Of a stretch of DNA of 64,000 nt, positions 23,327 to 35,142 are shown one piece after another. Both the position numbers and the translations under genes were made by a program. The notes under the pieces were generated by a model. The model ran no database searches, was not told the origin of the DNA, and saw nothing but the letters and a program-made list of their open reading frames with translations. Source of the DNA: Lanius collurio (taxonomy: Eukaryota; Chordata; Aves; Passeriformes; Laniidae); assembly GCA_020086605.1 (NCBI GenBank), contig JACBWW010000046.1:3597279-3661278 (forward strand). Direction: 5' to 3'. How positions within the stretch are numbered: position 1 is the first letter of the stretch; each line of letters begins with the position of its first letter.

Positions 23327-24502
23327 CTACACCATCCCGCTCTGTAGCTGTATGTGGAAAGGGTATGGCTGGTAGAACACAGGGAGTTGTCCATGAGCAA
23401 TGTAGTAGCTGCTGAAGTTTCTGTCACTGATATAGGGAGCAGGCTGATAGTAGCACGTGACATTGGCTGCATTTGGGATGATGTTTTGTTCTCCGAGCAC
23501 TTTTAAAGCCAGAATTGTGATCATGTTGAGGGTTTGCCTTCGCTCGTGTCCCATGAGGCAGACTGTGCTCTTGTTCACCACCCCACGCAGGGTCATCAAG
23601 TAGTCGTACTTGCTCTTCTCCTCCCCGATGAAGTGGTTGCGTAGGTAGGACTCGATTTTCCTCTGCTGCTCGGCAACGTCGGGAAAATCAATGAAGAACC
23701 TGGAGCACATGTAACGTTCCAGAGATTTAATCTCAGCCTCATCTGCCGGCTTAAAGTCGCGGACCAGGAGGTTGCTGTACTTCAGGAGGCCGCCTCCTCT
23801 GATCTCCTCCGGGTTCCGGGTGGAGATCAGCTTGTATTTCAGGTGGTCCATGGCTTGGTTGAAGTCCCCGTACATGCTCTCGGCGATGACGGTGGGGTGA
23901 CACTCCTGTGTCAGGGGCCGGTCTGTGGCTCTGTACACAGCCAGGATGGAGTCCAGGATGATCTGGAAGGAGTCCACACTGAACTCAAACTGCCGCCGGA
24001 GCGAGCTGACGAACTTCAGCTCCACGTTCTTGCCGCTGTTGTTGGACAGCGAGATGAGGCTCCAGCGGTCATGGTCAGCGGAGACTTTGACCATCTTCTG
24101 CACGTAGGCATCCTTCATGGTCTGAGCTGTGATTTTTTGCTTGTTAACACATTTTGGCAAGAAGTCTAATAGGCAATTGAGAACTGCTTCCTTAACGACT
24201 TGAAACTCGAGCTCACTGGGAAGTTCCACTCCAAAAATGATGTCCAGGTCCTTGTAACTGGTTCCATTGTGCTTCACCAGGATGTGACTGGCAGTGGAAC
24301 CATTCAGGCGGATGTCTCTAACCTGGATCTGCTTTTCAATGAGCTGCTCCTTTACCATATGAATTATATCCTTCGGCTTTACCTCCAGGGTTGGAAAATT
24401 TCCTCTCCCATGAATAGGTATAGCCTCAGCCAAAACCTGATCCAGGATTTTAATCTGATCCCAGGTGAGATAACTGAATCTGTGGTCCAAGTCCTCAGTC
24501 AT
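23327..24502 (-). CDS. TENT5D: TENT5D-like non-canonical poly(A) polymerase (FAM46 family), single coding exon
   Basis: The 391-codon open frame encodes an intact TENT5 (FAM46) protein of normal family length. TENT5 enzymes are cytoplasmic nucleotidyltransferases that extend mRNA poly(A) tails. The GS motif (G68-S69, in LNGSTASH) and the acidic pair D85-x-D87 (in YKDLDIIF) are present. E161 (in VELKF) lines up with the third catalytic acid known in TENT5C, so the active site looks complete. The family blocks [31 protein letters not shown] and [15 protein letters not shown] follow. It is assigned to the D paralogue because [27 protein letters not shown] and ALKVLGE match TENT5D better than TENT5C. 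The ATG at 24502 lies 15 bases inside the exon, just after a strong splice acceptor, so the 5'UTR continues in unlocated upstream exon(s). No stop, frameshift or missing motif was seen. The central part is GC-richer than both ends. TENT5D is linked to spermatogenesis in mammals; its avian role is unknown. Confidence 0.93.
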   Translation of the reverse strand: MTEDLDHRFSYLTWDQIKILDQVLAEAIPIHGRGNFPTLEVKPKDIIHMVKEQLIEKQIQVRDIRLNGSTASHILVKHNGTSYKDLDIIFGVELPSELEFQVVKEAVLNCLLDFLPKCVNKQKITAQTMKDAYVQKMVKVSADHDRWSLISLSNNSGKNVELKFVSSLRRQFEFSVDSFQIILDSILAVYRATDRPLTQECHPTVIAESMYGDFNQAMDHLKYKLISTRNPEEIRGGGLLKYSNLLVRDFKPADEAEIKSLERYMCSRFFIDFPDVAEQQRKIESYLRNHFIGEEKSKYDYLMTLRGVVNKSTVCLMGHERRQTLNMITILALKVLGEQNIIPNAANVTCYYQPAPYISDRNFSSYYIAHGQLPVFYQPYPFHIQLQSGMV

Positions 24503-24517
24503 TGTGGTATCAGTTGG

Positions 24518-24538
24518 CTAAACAGGGAGAAAGGGGAA
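24518..24538 (-). other. Splice acceptor before the TENT5D-like coding exon
   Basis: Reading the minus strand, a pyrimidine tract TTCCCCTTTCTCCCTG runs into TTTAG, and the exon starts at 24517. This is a near-ideal 3' splice site. It indicates that the coding exon is preceded by at least one intron and a non-coding 5' exon, as in other TENT5 genes. Confidence 0.75.
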
Positions 24539-26350
24539 TTAGAGACAAATGTCAGAACTTCCTGGAATATGAGAGAGGACATTTTACTTGGTTATACCAA
24601 ACTTCCTCCCTCAGTGTAGTTGTTCATTTTACAGAGACACAACCCCAGTTAAAGGTCTGAGTCAACCACTGCACTTGTTGAAGGCTTTTAATTGAATTTT
24701 AATGTACTCAGGTTTTAATCCTGCTGAGAAGCCATCATGCTATTGTATAACCCATGACTCAAAGTAAATGCAGCAAACCATATAGACCCAGTTTAAAACT
24801 ACTCAAAGGTTAATAACACAAAATATTTGGTGGTTCTAATGAAACTCCAAATAAATTTCACCGTGAAGAACTAAAAGAAGCAAAATGAGCAAATTTGTTC
24901 TTTCTGTCCTGCCTAGACATCTCCCTTGATCTTCAGTGACTTGAATACTTAGAAGTACTAAAAGACCAGGAAGTTTTTTTGTGAAAACCAGGAATGATGC
25001 AACCTGCTCCCCGTTTATCCAGCCATATGTCTTGAACGAACTTTGGTCTCTGTGGTTCATCTAAACACATGCATCCTTTAATATCACTTGTGGTTTCAGG
25101 AGTAGATGTCTGATAACTGCTAAGCTGTTTCCACGATGTTTTTGAGGAAAATATTTCCCTTCTAAGCCATTAACCATGTTTTACATTCATCTATCAATGC
25201 TGCAAGTCGTGGTTTGCAGATCTGGTGAGACAACCCCTTCCAGTCTTGTGGAGAAAGAACCTCAAGAGAGTTTGTAAAGAAATACCTACAGAATACATGG
25301 GATAAAGCTCAGATTTGGGAGCTTCTCAGTCTAAAATGGTATCTTGCCTTCATAACATCACATCTAGCAAGGAGATGAGACACTCAGGTGGGGTCCAGGT
25401 GGGATCTGGATGCGCTCAGGGAGGCACCAGCTGGGTGGAGGAAGTGCCTTTGGGAATCTGCCAGCACCCAGAACCTGCTACCAAAACACCCCCGAGTGTT
25501 TCTGCAGCCAGATGGCTCAAACATATTCTTTCAGCCAAAGCTCAAGAATAAAAATAAAATAAAATCATACTAAGTAATAACACTACTGAGAAGTCCCCAC
25601 TGTTGTTTCTTAACCAGTAGTGACTCCATATGTACGTTGTCATACATTCCCCTTCCCTCGCCTTCAGATTCCACATTTTGGAATATTTTAGTAATTTCAA
25701 GTAACTTAGTGAGCTGCCAAATGGCTTTGAATACAGCAGAGCTCTATTTCACATACTTCTGCTGGAATTTCAGCTCCCATTAAGCTGATCAGGAGCATAT
25801 GTAATTCCAAGCACCTTCCTGGCCTCATGACAAAGAATGGGACTAACCAGATGTTTGAAGTTGAAGGAATGTTTTAAAAGTTGTCTAAAGCAGGACTGAA
25901 GTTGGGAATTTAATTGACAGTGTGAAGGTCTTGGAATCTGTCCCATAGGTCTGGCACAACCACGTAGCTCCTGGCATTGTGTACATAGTGCATAATTCCA
26001 CATACATAACAGGTATGTTTTCAAGTGTATTCAGAAATATCCACGTTTCTCCTGCAGGCATTTAGAGGACACAACATTTGAACTGAAAAGGAGAGAAACT
26101 GCCATCCACAGCACTGCCAATTTTACATGCTAATGATTTCACTATTAAATATTCATCACAATTCCATGCTTATTCCTTTAAAACTATTGCTAAGCATCCT
26201 TCAGAGTCTTTATGACAACTCAGTACAAGTTTATCCTAAAAACAGCTGTTACAGAAATTCTGGAAGTGGGATGACCCTGGGTGGAGGCAGGTTGGAAGGA
26301 GAGGATTTTGTTCAAATGTTTTTGCTGCCATGTTGTCACCTGAGTCATTC
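24539..26350. other. Probable TENT5D-like intron sequence
   Basis: AT-rich DNA upstream of the coding exon with no recognisable exon or repeat. It is probably intronic because the next exon upstream was not found. Nothing else can be supported here. Confidence 0.4.
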
Positions 26351-26462
26351 TCAGAATCACAGAATTAAGGTTGGAAAATACTTCCAAGATCATAAAAAGC
26401 ACCTTTTATACGTCAGATTATGGTGGACCAGCCCCAGTGATCCCCTAACAAACTTAGAATTG
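26351..26462 (-). mobile_element. Diverged CR1 3' fragment (antisense)
   Basis: It starts with TCAGAATCACAGAATTAAGG and TTGGAAAATACTTCCAAGAT, an older CR1 subfamily version of the antisense 3' end. The match decays within ~110 bp. The far boundary is uncertain. Confidence 0.65.
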
Positions 26463-27514
26463 TCAGAATTGTTGTCTAAGCAGTAGTTTTTATTATGGCA
26501 TTTGTCTGATATTGCAAAACTTTGACCTTTTTGAGGCTGACGCTGTGATGTAAAAAAAGAGAGGGGAGTAGAAAAGGGAATGTTGAAATTCAACCCCCTT
26601 TTAGCAGAGGGACCCTCTTCAAACACTTGGGAAGTCAGAAGATGGGCGTATCCCTAACTAAGCTTAGAAATCCTTCCTTTATTGCTACATGTTTTTAGGT
26701 ATTTCAGATGTTATTCCAATATACTGAGGTTTGAAACTGAAAGGAGAAGGTAATGTCAGTAAATCTCTCTTTTGTGTTTAAGAGTCATCCCTCAAAATGT
26801 CATTTCTCTGAAGTGATTCCTGGAGAATCTGGGGAGGCTTTGGGGAGCTCAGAGTCTCACCATTAATGTTTTATGATAAATATTAAAGAATTTTGTGCTG
26901 AAATAACACCTTCAGCTTTGACAAGTGAGGGAAATATACTAGGAAAAAACCCCAGGAATTCAGTTGTCAAAAATATAATTAATTTGCAGATATACCCAAA
27001 TAAATATTAGTAGTGGTAGTATGTATTATTTACTAATTTTCTACCAGTTTGCAACCCAATATTTTAACCCTGCTCTCTCCTAGAAGGATTTTATCTTGTT
27101 CTTTTCCTCAGTTTCATCTGGCAACAAGAACAATTTCTAGGCACTTTTATGGTCCCTAGGAACCTGATTTCTCAAAGCAGGGGCAAATTTATTTACTGAG
27201 GTGCTTGGGTTAATGCCAGGAGTTATTATTAATGTAACCAACCTCAGTTGCAATACATCAGCAGCAACGTTGAGGTTGCAATTAGTCAAAGTGTTGTGTA
27301 AAACAAGAGATCTTGGGATGAAGGGAAGGAAACTCCCTGCACGTGATCACAGCACTCAGAGGAAGCCAAGCACAAGTGAGTACTGAGCTGGTTAATGGGA
27401 AAAGAGCTGGAAAATCACTTTATTCCTTGGAAACTGGTGCTGTTTGCAATGGAGGGTGATCAGTTTACATGGGAAGAGAGTGATAGGACAGGGGAATGGT
27501 TTTAAAGTAAAAGA
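26463..27514. other. Intron/intergenic DNA, no recognisable gene
   Basis: AT-rich unique sequence; no exon, RNA gene or repeat recognised. Confidence 0.45.
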
Positions 27515-27722
27515 GGAGAGGTTTAGAATAAATTAGGGAGAAATTCTTCCCTGTGAGGGTGGTGAGGCCCTGGCACAGGTTCCAGAGAAGCTGTGGCTGC
27601 CCCATCCCTGGAAGTGTCCAAAGCCAGGCTGGACAAGGCTTGGAGCAACCTGAGAGAGTGGATGTGGAACAGGAAGCAGGTGATCTTTAAGGTCCCTTCC
27701 AACCAAACCATCCTGGGATTCC
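27515..27722 (+). mobile_element. CR1 LINE 3' fragment (sense)
   Basis: AGGAGAGGTTTAGAATAAAT is followed by TTCCCTGTGAGGGTGGTGAG, then the CAGAGAAGCTGTGGCTGCCC block. It ends with AAGGTCCCTTCCAACCAAAC and CATCCTGGGATTCC. It is a 5'-truncated copy. Confidence 0.88.
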
Positions 27723-28865
27723 CCATCCCTGGACACAGATTCATTCACCTCACCTCAGTAGCCCCCCTAATCCCAGCCTTCCCTAAGATTTCCCTGCTGC
27801 ACCCTGCCAAAGAATTCCACAGGAACACCCAAAGGTATCTCATGTGTCCCACATTCAGGGTTTTCTTGTCCTAAAGTCTAGATATGGGCAAATCGAAGCT
27901 GCACAAGCACCACCTCCATGGCAGTGAAATTCAAAAGAGGGTGTTTCTTTCCACACTTCATCAATATTTGTAATTTACTGAGATTCTCTCCTAGTGATTT
28001 CTCCTAAGTTTTTTTGTTTATGGGATTTAAAATGTTACCATAAAGTGCAACAGACCCTAAATCCCACCTGATTAAAGATCTCTGACAGATAAAAGGATAA
28101 GGAAAAGCAGTTTTCGGGATGTTTTCTTTTACATACACTGGCTAGAGAAGCACAGAATAAGATGGATCAGACTCCATCAAGTTTTGTGATTTACTATCCT
28201 TATTATAAGGTTAGAAAAATATTTCCCTGACTCAACTTCCAGCTTGTCCTTGAGTGGTCATCTTCAGCTGATAAAGTGGTCACAATGTGGAAAAAAGGTT
28301 GGATACTGTTGGATCATTAAACATAATATTGTTAAATTTTATAATTTATTTTCCTGTTGAAATTAGAGGCTCCTAATTTTCTTTTTGGACCAAAGAGCTC
28401 TGAGTTTGGGCTTACAATGATACTAAAATGTTTCATTAACCACCTCTTAGCACTCCCCCATGCATGAGCTTCATCAAAAAAATCCAAGCAGATCTGGCTT
28501 TACATTTGAATGAAGCAAATCTGCCATGCTAATGACAGCTTTCATGCTCCCCACAACTTTCACAGAAACAGATACTTACAGTCTAGAGAACAGTCTCATC
28601 AAATTTAGCTCATATTTTACTGATAAACTGTTTAGATTCTCTTTTTATATATTCCATAATGTTGATTCAGTGTGTTTTCAAAGGGTTTGCCATGTGCTGG
28701 CATTTTCAGGCAGGATACAGCTGAAATAGTTTTTGTGCAGCTGTGGCAATTCCATCCTCTTCCCTTTGCTTCTATCTGCTCCCATGTTTTTCTGTTTACA
28801 ATAAAGGTTGGGAATACTTAAATGCTCCAATTCTTTCTACTTTGCACTTGAAATAGGTTGTGCAC
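27723..28865. other. Intron/intergenic DNA, no recognisable gene
   Basis: AT-rich unique sequence without a recognised exon or repeat. Confidence 0.45.
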
Positions 28866-29098
28866 AAATCACAGAATTCCAGAATCACTGAGGCTGGAAA
28901 AGCCCTCCAAGACCACCGAGTCCAACCAGTGCCCCATCCCCACCTCGTCACCAGCCCAGAGCACTGAGTGCCACCTCCAGCCCTTCCTTGGACACCTCCA
29001 AGCAATTCCTGCTGCTGTCCAACCTGCACCTCCCCTGTCACAGCTTGAAATGGTTTCTCCTCATCCTGTCTCTTGCTCCCTGGGAGAAGAGGCTAAAA
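28866..29098 (-). mobile_element. CR1 LINE fragment of a different subfamily (antisense)
   Basis: It opens with ATCACAGAATTCCAGAATCA and CTGAGGCTGGAAAAGCCCTC. It continues with a CCAGCCCAGAGCACTGAGTG segment not found in the common copies, then ACCTGCACCTCCCCTGTCAC. The different internal sequence places it in another CR1 subfamily. The related sense copy at 44500-44675 shares the GAGTGCCACCTCCAGCC block. Confidence 0.82.
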
Positions 29099-29824
29099 AG
29101 GAGATGTAGCAGAATGTCTTGAGAGCTGCTGTGGTGTCTTTGTTTTGGGGGATTGATTCAGAAACACCCACAGAAACTCTGCCATTCCTCACATCTCTGC
29201 ACTGCTTTTCCTGCTTACACATGATGTACATCACTAACCATTTCCATGATGTCCTGCTAAAGCTTTATTTTAATTCAAAGATCCATTTCTCCATTAAGCT
29301 GGGCATTTGGAAGTATTTTGCTCACTTACTTCAGGACTGCAGGTGGCATAAGCTCCAAAGGCAAGAATGTCAAACGTGCAGGGACTTCCAGTCGTAATTT
29401 AAACCCAGATGAGACAAGGAGAAGCAGCAAAGCATCTGGGGAACCTAAATGGGGACATATTTAAACTGGTTTGACAGTGTTTTCCATGAGTTTTTCCTTC
29501 CATTAATGTTAATGCACATGGTGGAGGCAGTGTTTATTTATCCTGTTATCAAGAGATAACGCATGAATTGCCATCAGTTTTCAGTCCAGTTACCATCGAG
29601 TTTCCCTGGGATAACAAATGATATCAGCTCTTCCCTGGCAGATAAGGCTGCAAGGTGGGCAAAATGCACTGCAAAGGAGTTGGCTGGGGCCATGTCACTG
29701 AATGTCACCTTCAAGGGCACAAAAAGTAGACACAAGAGGAGACTTGATCCACAAAAATGTGTCCTACTTTTTCCACCCAACCCAAGGAACATGGATAACG
29801 GCTTTAAGGGAAAGAGGGCTGGGT

Positions 29825-30035
29825 TAGATGGGATATTGGGAAGGAATTATTCCCTGTGATGGTGGGGAGGCCCTGGCACAGGGTGCCCAGAGGAGCTGTG
29901 GCTGCCCCTGGATCCCTGGAAGTGCCCAAGGCCAGGCTGGACAGGGTTTGGAGCATCCTGAACTATGAGTGTTTCCCTACCCATGGAACAAGATGGGATG
30001 TAAGGGCACTTCCAGCCCAAACCATCCTGGCATTA
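29825..30035 (+). mobile_element. CR1 LINE 3' fragment (sense)
   Basis: GATGGGATATTGGGAAGGAA is followed by TTCCCTGTGATGGTGGGGAG, the GGATCCCTGGAAGTGCCCAA block and AGCCCAAACCATCCTGGCAT. It is 5'-truncated. Confidence 0.87.
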
Positions 30036-33000
30036 TGTTTGTACTGGACTGTTCCAGGATATTGGCTCCATGAGCTGGGAGTTCTCAGGAGGCACAAAAT
30101 GAGGAGTTTAATTTGGGCACCCAGTATGAAATCATAATCCATATCCATATGCTGGATATTTGGGGTTGTTTGGATGTCCCATTTTTCCATCATGACTCAT
30201 GGTACACTCATTCTTAGCCAGATGGGGATCCCCTGGCAGGGCAACATTTTCAAGGGCCGATTTATTATGACCTGATATCAGTTCCCACAGCACATGAGGC
30301 CTCCAGTCCAAACAAACCAAGCAGTGTACAAAACATGAGGCCCCCAGTATCTCAGTTGCTCTGAAATAGTTCAGTAACTTTTAAAAAATAGCTGTCATAT
30401 GCAATATTTGGTCTGTTTGGGGCTGTGGTCATCCCTGGGAAGTTTGTACTTTAGGAAAAGATTATTTGTACTTCCAAACACATACTATGGACTAAGTCCT
30501 GAATAATATTCCCAGCAAAGATACAAAATTCCACGGACTCACTGTGGCAGGACAACTGGAAGCGTGTATTCCAGCGGAGTTAATAGGATGAGTCACTGGA
30601 TCATTTGGTAGAAATATGAATTGTCATCTTGTCACTGACAGAAACACGAAGCTCCCCAGGAAAGCTGCAGGAAATAAAACCCAACAAACAACCACATTCA
30701 TTTGGAGATCAATGTTAACCTGCTGGACATAATAAATGATGCATTACAGCCTGGCAGTCCTGCAGCTATAACAACAGCCTTTGAAGTCAGAAATTATAAG
30801 GTAAAAGTAGTGGGAAAAGCACCAAAGTGCTTATAAAAACCCTGGGTTTCAGGTCATGCTTAATCCTCTACAAGGATATTAACAAACTTGCCATTTTCCC
30901 TACGGGATTTTGAGTAGGAATTTAATATTATTAATAGACATGCAAATTAGCAGGGATGTAGTAGAATCATATAAAATTTAGAATGAATAATAACTCAGCA
31001 GAAAGAAGTATTATGAATTGTGTAGTGTCTTTAGAGTGTCTCTATCAGAGTGTGCAGCTGACAGGAAGGTCTTGTGTCCTGGCACACGAGGTTGTTGGTT
31101 CATTTAGAGTAAGCCCAGGATCCTGTTGCTGGAATTTCCATGTTCATTGACTGGCTGTGCTGGAATGAAATATTTCTGTAAATATTCATCTGCTGTCACA
31201 AAGACACTTCCTTATATTTGTTTCCCATTTCAAACACGTGCTCAAGTCCGTAGTCTCAGGCTTTCCTTCCAAGACCTCCCATTCCAGCACCCCATCCTGC
31301 AAAGTTCACAACACCCACTCAAGTTCCCTGACCATCCTAAGCAGGGCTTGTCCACTGGATGGTTTGATATCCACAGGAATTTATTCCTTGTCGAGTTGTG
31401 TTCCACAGTCTCAGCTTTTATGCTGAAATTACATATGGTTCTCAGGAAACATAATATTGCAAGTAGGATTTAAGTGTAAATATCTGCATAACCCACAGGA
31501 AAAGCAGAAATTATATCCCAAGGAGGTATGGACTGTGTCAGTTGGTTTTTAGGAATATAATGGCTTTTTCCTGCATGCTACAGCAGGCAGATCTTTATCC
31601 CTGAAAATGCCATTTTAGTGCTGCCAGAAGCACAGCACTTGCTTTGCTCACCCTGTGAGGACCTGTCTGCTGTGCCAGGGCCTGTCTGCAGCTTTCATTT
31701 GCTTTCCAGCTCCTGATGGGCTACTAATTAGCTGGATGCATGTTCCTGACCTGCCCCCAAATCCGTGCATCGACAGCTCACATCGGCAGCTGGAATCAAG
31801 GGTTAAGTCTGGCAAGGGCTGAGCTCTGCTCTGAGCCTGCCAGTGAGCAGCCAGTTAGGCCCTGATGGCAAAGGAAAGAGTTCTGGGCTGCTTAGATAAT
31901 AGTCTCTTAGTATGTGGAGTCTGGAAAAGTCTGACAAATCAGTTACTTTGCATAAAATCACAAACTTCTTTTTAACACTGAAATACTGTTATTTCTTTCT
32001 GTGCAAGGGTGGAAGATTTAATGGATATATGATATCCATTAATGGATATATCACCATGATAGAACAGATTAACACTGGAGCAGAATTTATGGCTTCCCCT
32101 GGTGATATTTAGGGGAAGAAGAGAGAGACTTTTATAGCATTTTTTTTAGAAGAGGCATTATTATATAATATGTTCATAGAAGCAGCAGCTGAGATTGATG
32201 AGTTGCTTTGCCTACTGGGACATTATTCCCAACAGCTGCCTTTTATTGGCTCAGTCACTGCAGGAAAAAGCATCATTTCCTTACTCTACGCTCAGGGTTC
32301 CCAGGATTTCTTCAGCTGGAGGGGAAACAAAAATAAAAATGACTATGTCAACAATTACCCTGTGTTTTAAAGAGAGTATTTCCCTCTTCCTGAATGCAGG
32401 CTGTGAATTGTGGTGATGTGCACCAACAAACCCATTCCCAAGCCCTTTCCCCTGGTGTCTCCACGCCTAAGGAGCACAGGGCTATTCTGAGATCCAGCAG
32501 GGGCTGGGAGATGCCGTGGGGCTCTGTGTCCTGGATTTCCCCCTGTCCCACAGTCTTCCAGCTGGTCACTCCTTTGGGTGTCCCCACTCCCAGGTCCCAC
32601 CCTGAGGAATATCAACCCTCAAACCTTCCAGGTTTCCATGTCTCCCATGGGCTTTGGTGGATGTGGGGGTTGCTCAGACACCTCATGAGCCCTCCCAGGG
32701 CATTTGATGGTGATGCTCCCCAAAGTGGCAGGAATACGATCCCAGGATCCAAGAGATTCCTTCCTCCCCCTCTGTGCTGCAGCTTCCCCTGACTGCTCTG
32801 CTCAGTTCCTCAGACTAATCCCAAAATCTATTTACTCACTCAAGATCCCAGTGACTCAATTCAAAGCTCACTTATCAAAAACTCTCATTATTATGACTAA
32901 ACTGCAGCAAAAGCAGGCAAGGTAAAAATTGAAACAATTTTTCTTTTCCATCTATTAACCATCTTCATAATCATCTCTTCTCTTCAAACTCCAGAGGAAG

Positions 33001-34189
33001 AGGGATGAGCGATGCCATGTGCCACTGCAGCCCTAATGCTGAGCTGCTTTCAGGGTAAAAAGGGCATTACAAAGTCAAGGCTATCCTCAGGAACTCTCCA
33101 GAACCACCCTACCCTCATCTACACCAAAGGATAAGCACCAAATATCCCCAAGAACTGCCTTGGTCACTAAACCATGAGAGGATCCTCTATAGGATCACAT
33201 TTCTGTCTGTTTTGAGAGGGTTCCAACACAACCACATCCACTGATGGATTTCTCTTTTCTGACTGATCATACCCAAAAACCCTTGCTGGAAGCTGCATTT
33301 AGTTCCTTCAGTCAGTGCAGTGAGGGGGTTTTCCCCTCTAAATCAGTAATGAGCCACTGGGGTACCAAGGGTGAGTTTTGATGATTCATCCAGAGTGGAT
33401 TTGGAGTTTTCCTTGAGAGGAGCCTGAAAGCCGAAAGAAATGCACCTCAAAGGCCTCTCTGCATCCCCTGTGCTCTGCTCTGCACGTTAGAAAAGTGTTT
33501 CTGTTAAACAATTATTCTGTTCCACTCCAGCAGTATTTTCATTTCATGGCAGAAGCTGTGAGCTCCAGGCCCAGGCTCCAGGTTGATTTGTGAAGCAGTT
33601 TAGGATGCCTTCAAATAAAGGCTCTTCCTGTCTGCTACAGCAAGGGGGGAGTTTAAATTGAATTGGAAAAACTTCTGTATCCTGGAGCAGGCTGGGCTGA
33701 CACCTCCACAGGAATGCATCTCACAAGCTACTCAAAAATTACTGTGTCTTCCACTGTTTAATTATATTTCTATTTGTGTTTACAATGTTCATATAGAATT
33801 CATATTTTTATGAACTTCCATACTTATATTAGAAAGTTACTCTCTGAATACAAAACACAGCAGTGGGATTTCATTTTAATGCCATTTTCCCAATTTTATG
33901 AGTTATACTGTAAAAGTGGGGAAAAAGAAATGAATTATTCATTATCTTCAAAGTATATGCTGCACAAGAGTTTATGTTTAATTTTGCATCAGTGACAGCC
34001 TAGATTCCCCTAGGAAATAGTTTTTTGATATGTGAAATGTTTTCTAGAGTTTTCAGTTAAAAAATCTGCATAACTGTGGTCAAACTACAGCAGGAAAAAG
34101 AATTCTGGCTGCAGCATCAGAGCAGGGAACTGCTCCCCTTTCGTGGTGAAGGCAGCATGAAATCTCTGTTGACATTATTAGTAAGAGGC
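30036..34189. other. Intron/intergenic DNA, CR1-poor
   Basis: About 4 kb with no recognised CR1 and no recognisable exon. It is AT-rich except for a GC-richer stretch at about 32390-32800, which shows no identifiable coding or repeat signature. Confidence 0.45.
32018..32051. repeat. Palindrome with an adjoining third copy
   Basis: TTAATGGATAT (32018-32028) and ATATCCATTAA (32032-32042) are perfect 11-bp inverted arms around a 3-base loop. A further direct copy, TTAATGGATATAT, overlaps at 32039-32051. The structure could form a hairpin or a paired binding site; its function is unknown. Confidence 0.7.
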
Positions 34190-34495
34190 AGAGAGGAGAT
34201 AAAGTGATGATTAAACCCAAGAAAAAGGCCCGGGCCCTGCAGCACAGCTGTGCATTCGTGACTTTTCCATCACTATCAATAATTCATAATGACCATCATG
34301 CGCCTGACGACACCAAGTTGGGGAGAAAGACTGAGTCAAGCTTTCACCAAATGTGCAAAAACATCCAACCTGACATCGGATGTCAGGGCGACAGGACCTG
34401 CTGGATAAGCAAAGATCCAGCAGAAAGGGTAATGGAGAAGAAAATCAGCTGATGTGGACATAAATCAACAGCTGCTGTACCCATTCGTGGTGTTT
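34190..34495. other. CpG-retaining island in AT-rich DNA, candidate conserved element or old exon
   Basis: Unlike its AT-rich flanks, this ~300 bp keeps many CpGs (GGCCCGGGCC, ATGCGCCTGACGAC, ATCGG, GGGCGACAGG). An 82-codon open frame covers much of it (34204-34452, plus) but resembles no family I know and lacks convincing splice sites. It may be a conserved non-coding element. Confidence 0.3.
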
Positions 34496-34856
34496 TATGG
34501 AGGAAAACCCTCCTTTTGCTGATATACACTGAGAGAAACAGGTTTTAGAGCTTCTAAAATAACTTGGCTAGAAAAGAACTGAGATGGTGGTTTACCTGTG
34601 AGCAATTCTGCAACATGAAGGAATCACACTCAATATTATGCTCCAGTTTTGCAGCTGGGTTCTCCCCTGCTGTACCACACTAACTCAGCACTGCCACAGG
34701 CAATGGCATGTTGATGATTCCCTTGGGCATCCTAGATTTTCCTACTGATACTTTTAATAATTATTTTTGCATGAGATCATGGTGGCAAAGGGAAAAAGCC
34801 AGACTGCAATTTTCAAAATATTTCTATTTTTTTACTGTTTGAATCCAAATGGCATA

Positions 34857-35142
34857 AATTCATAGAATCATGGAATGGTTTGGGTTGGGAAAGACCTTAA
34901 AGCCCATCCAGTGCCACCCCCCACCATGGGCAGGGACATCTTCCACTGTCCCAGGTTGCTCCAAGCCCCATCCAACCTGGCCTTGGACACTTCCAGGGAT
35001 CCAGGGGCAGCCACAGCTTCTCTGGGCACCCTGTGCCAGGGCATGCCCACCCTCACAGAAAACAACTCCTTCCATATATTGAAGATAAATCTCCCATCTT
35101 TCAGTTTGAAATTATTACTCCCTGTCCCACCACTACAGTTTG
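34857..35142 (-). mobile_element. CR1 LINE 3' fragment (antisense)
   Basis: TTCATAGAATCATGGAATGG and TTTGGGTTGGGAAAGACCTT open the copy. CCCAGGTTGCTCCAAGCCCC and CAGCCACAGCTTCTCTGGGC follow. It extends to a TTTCAGTTTGAAATTATTAC block, so it is among the better-preserved copies. Confidence 0.9.

Noticed and set aside
23843..24169. 108-codon plus-strand frame opposite TENT5D
   Set aside because: It is the antisense shadow of the TENT5D coding exon.
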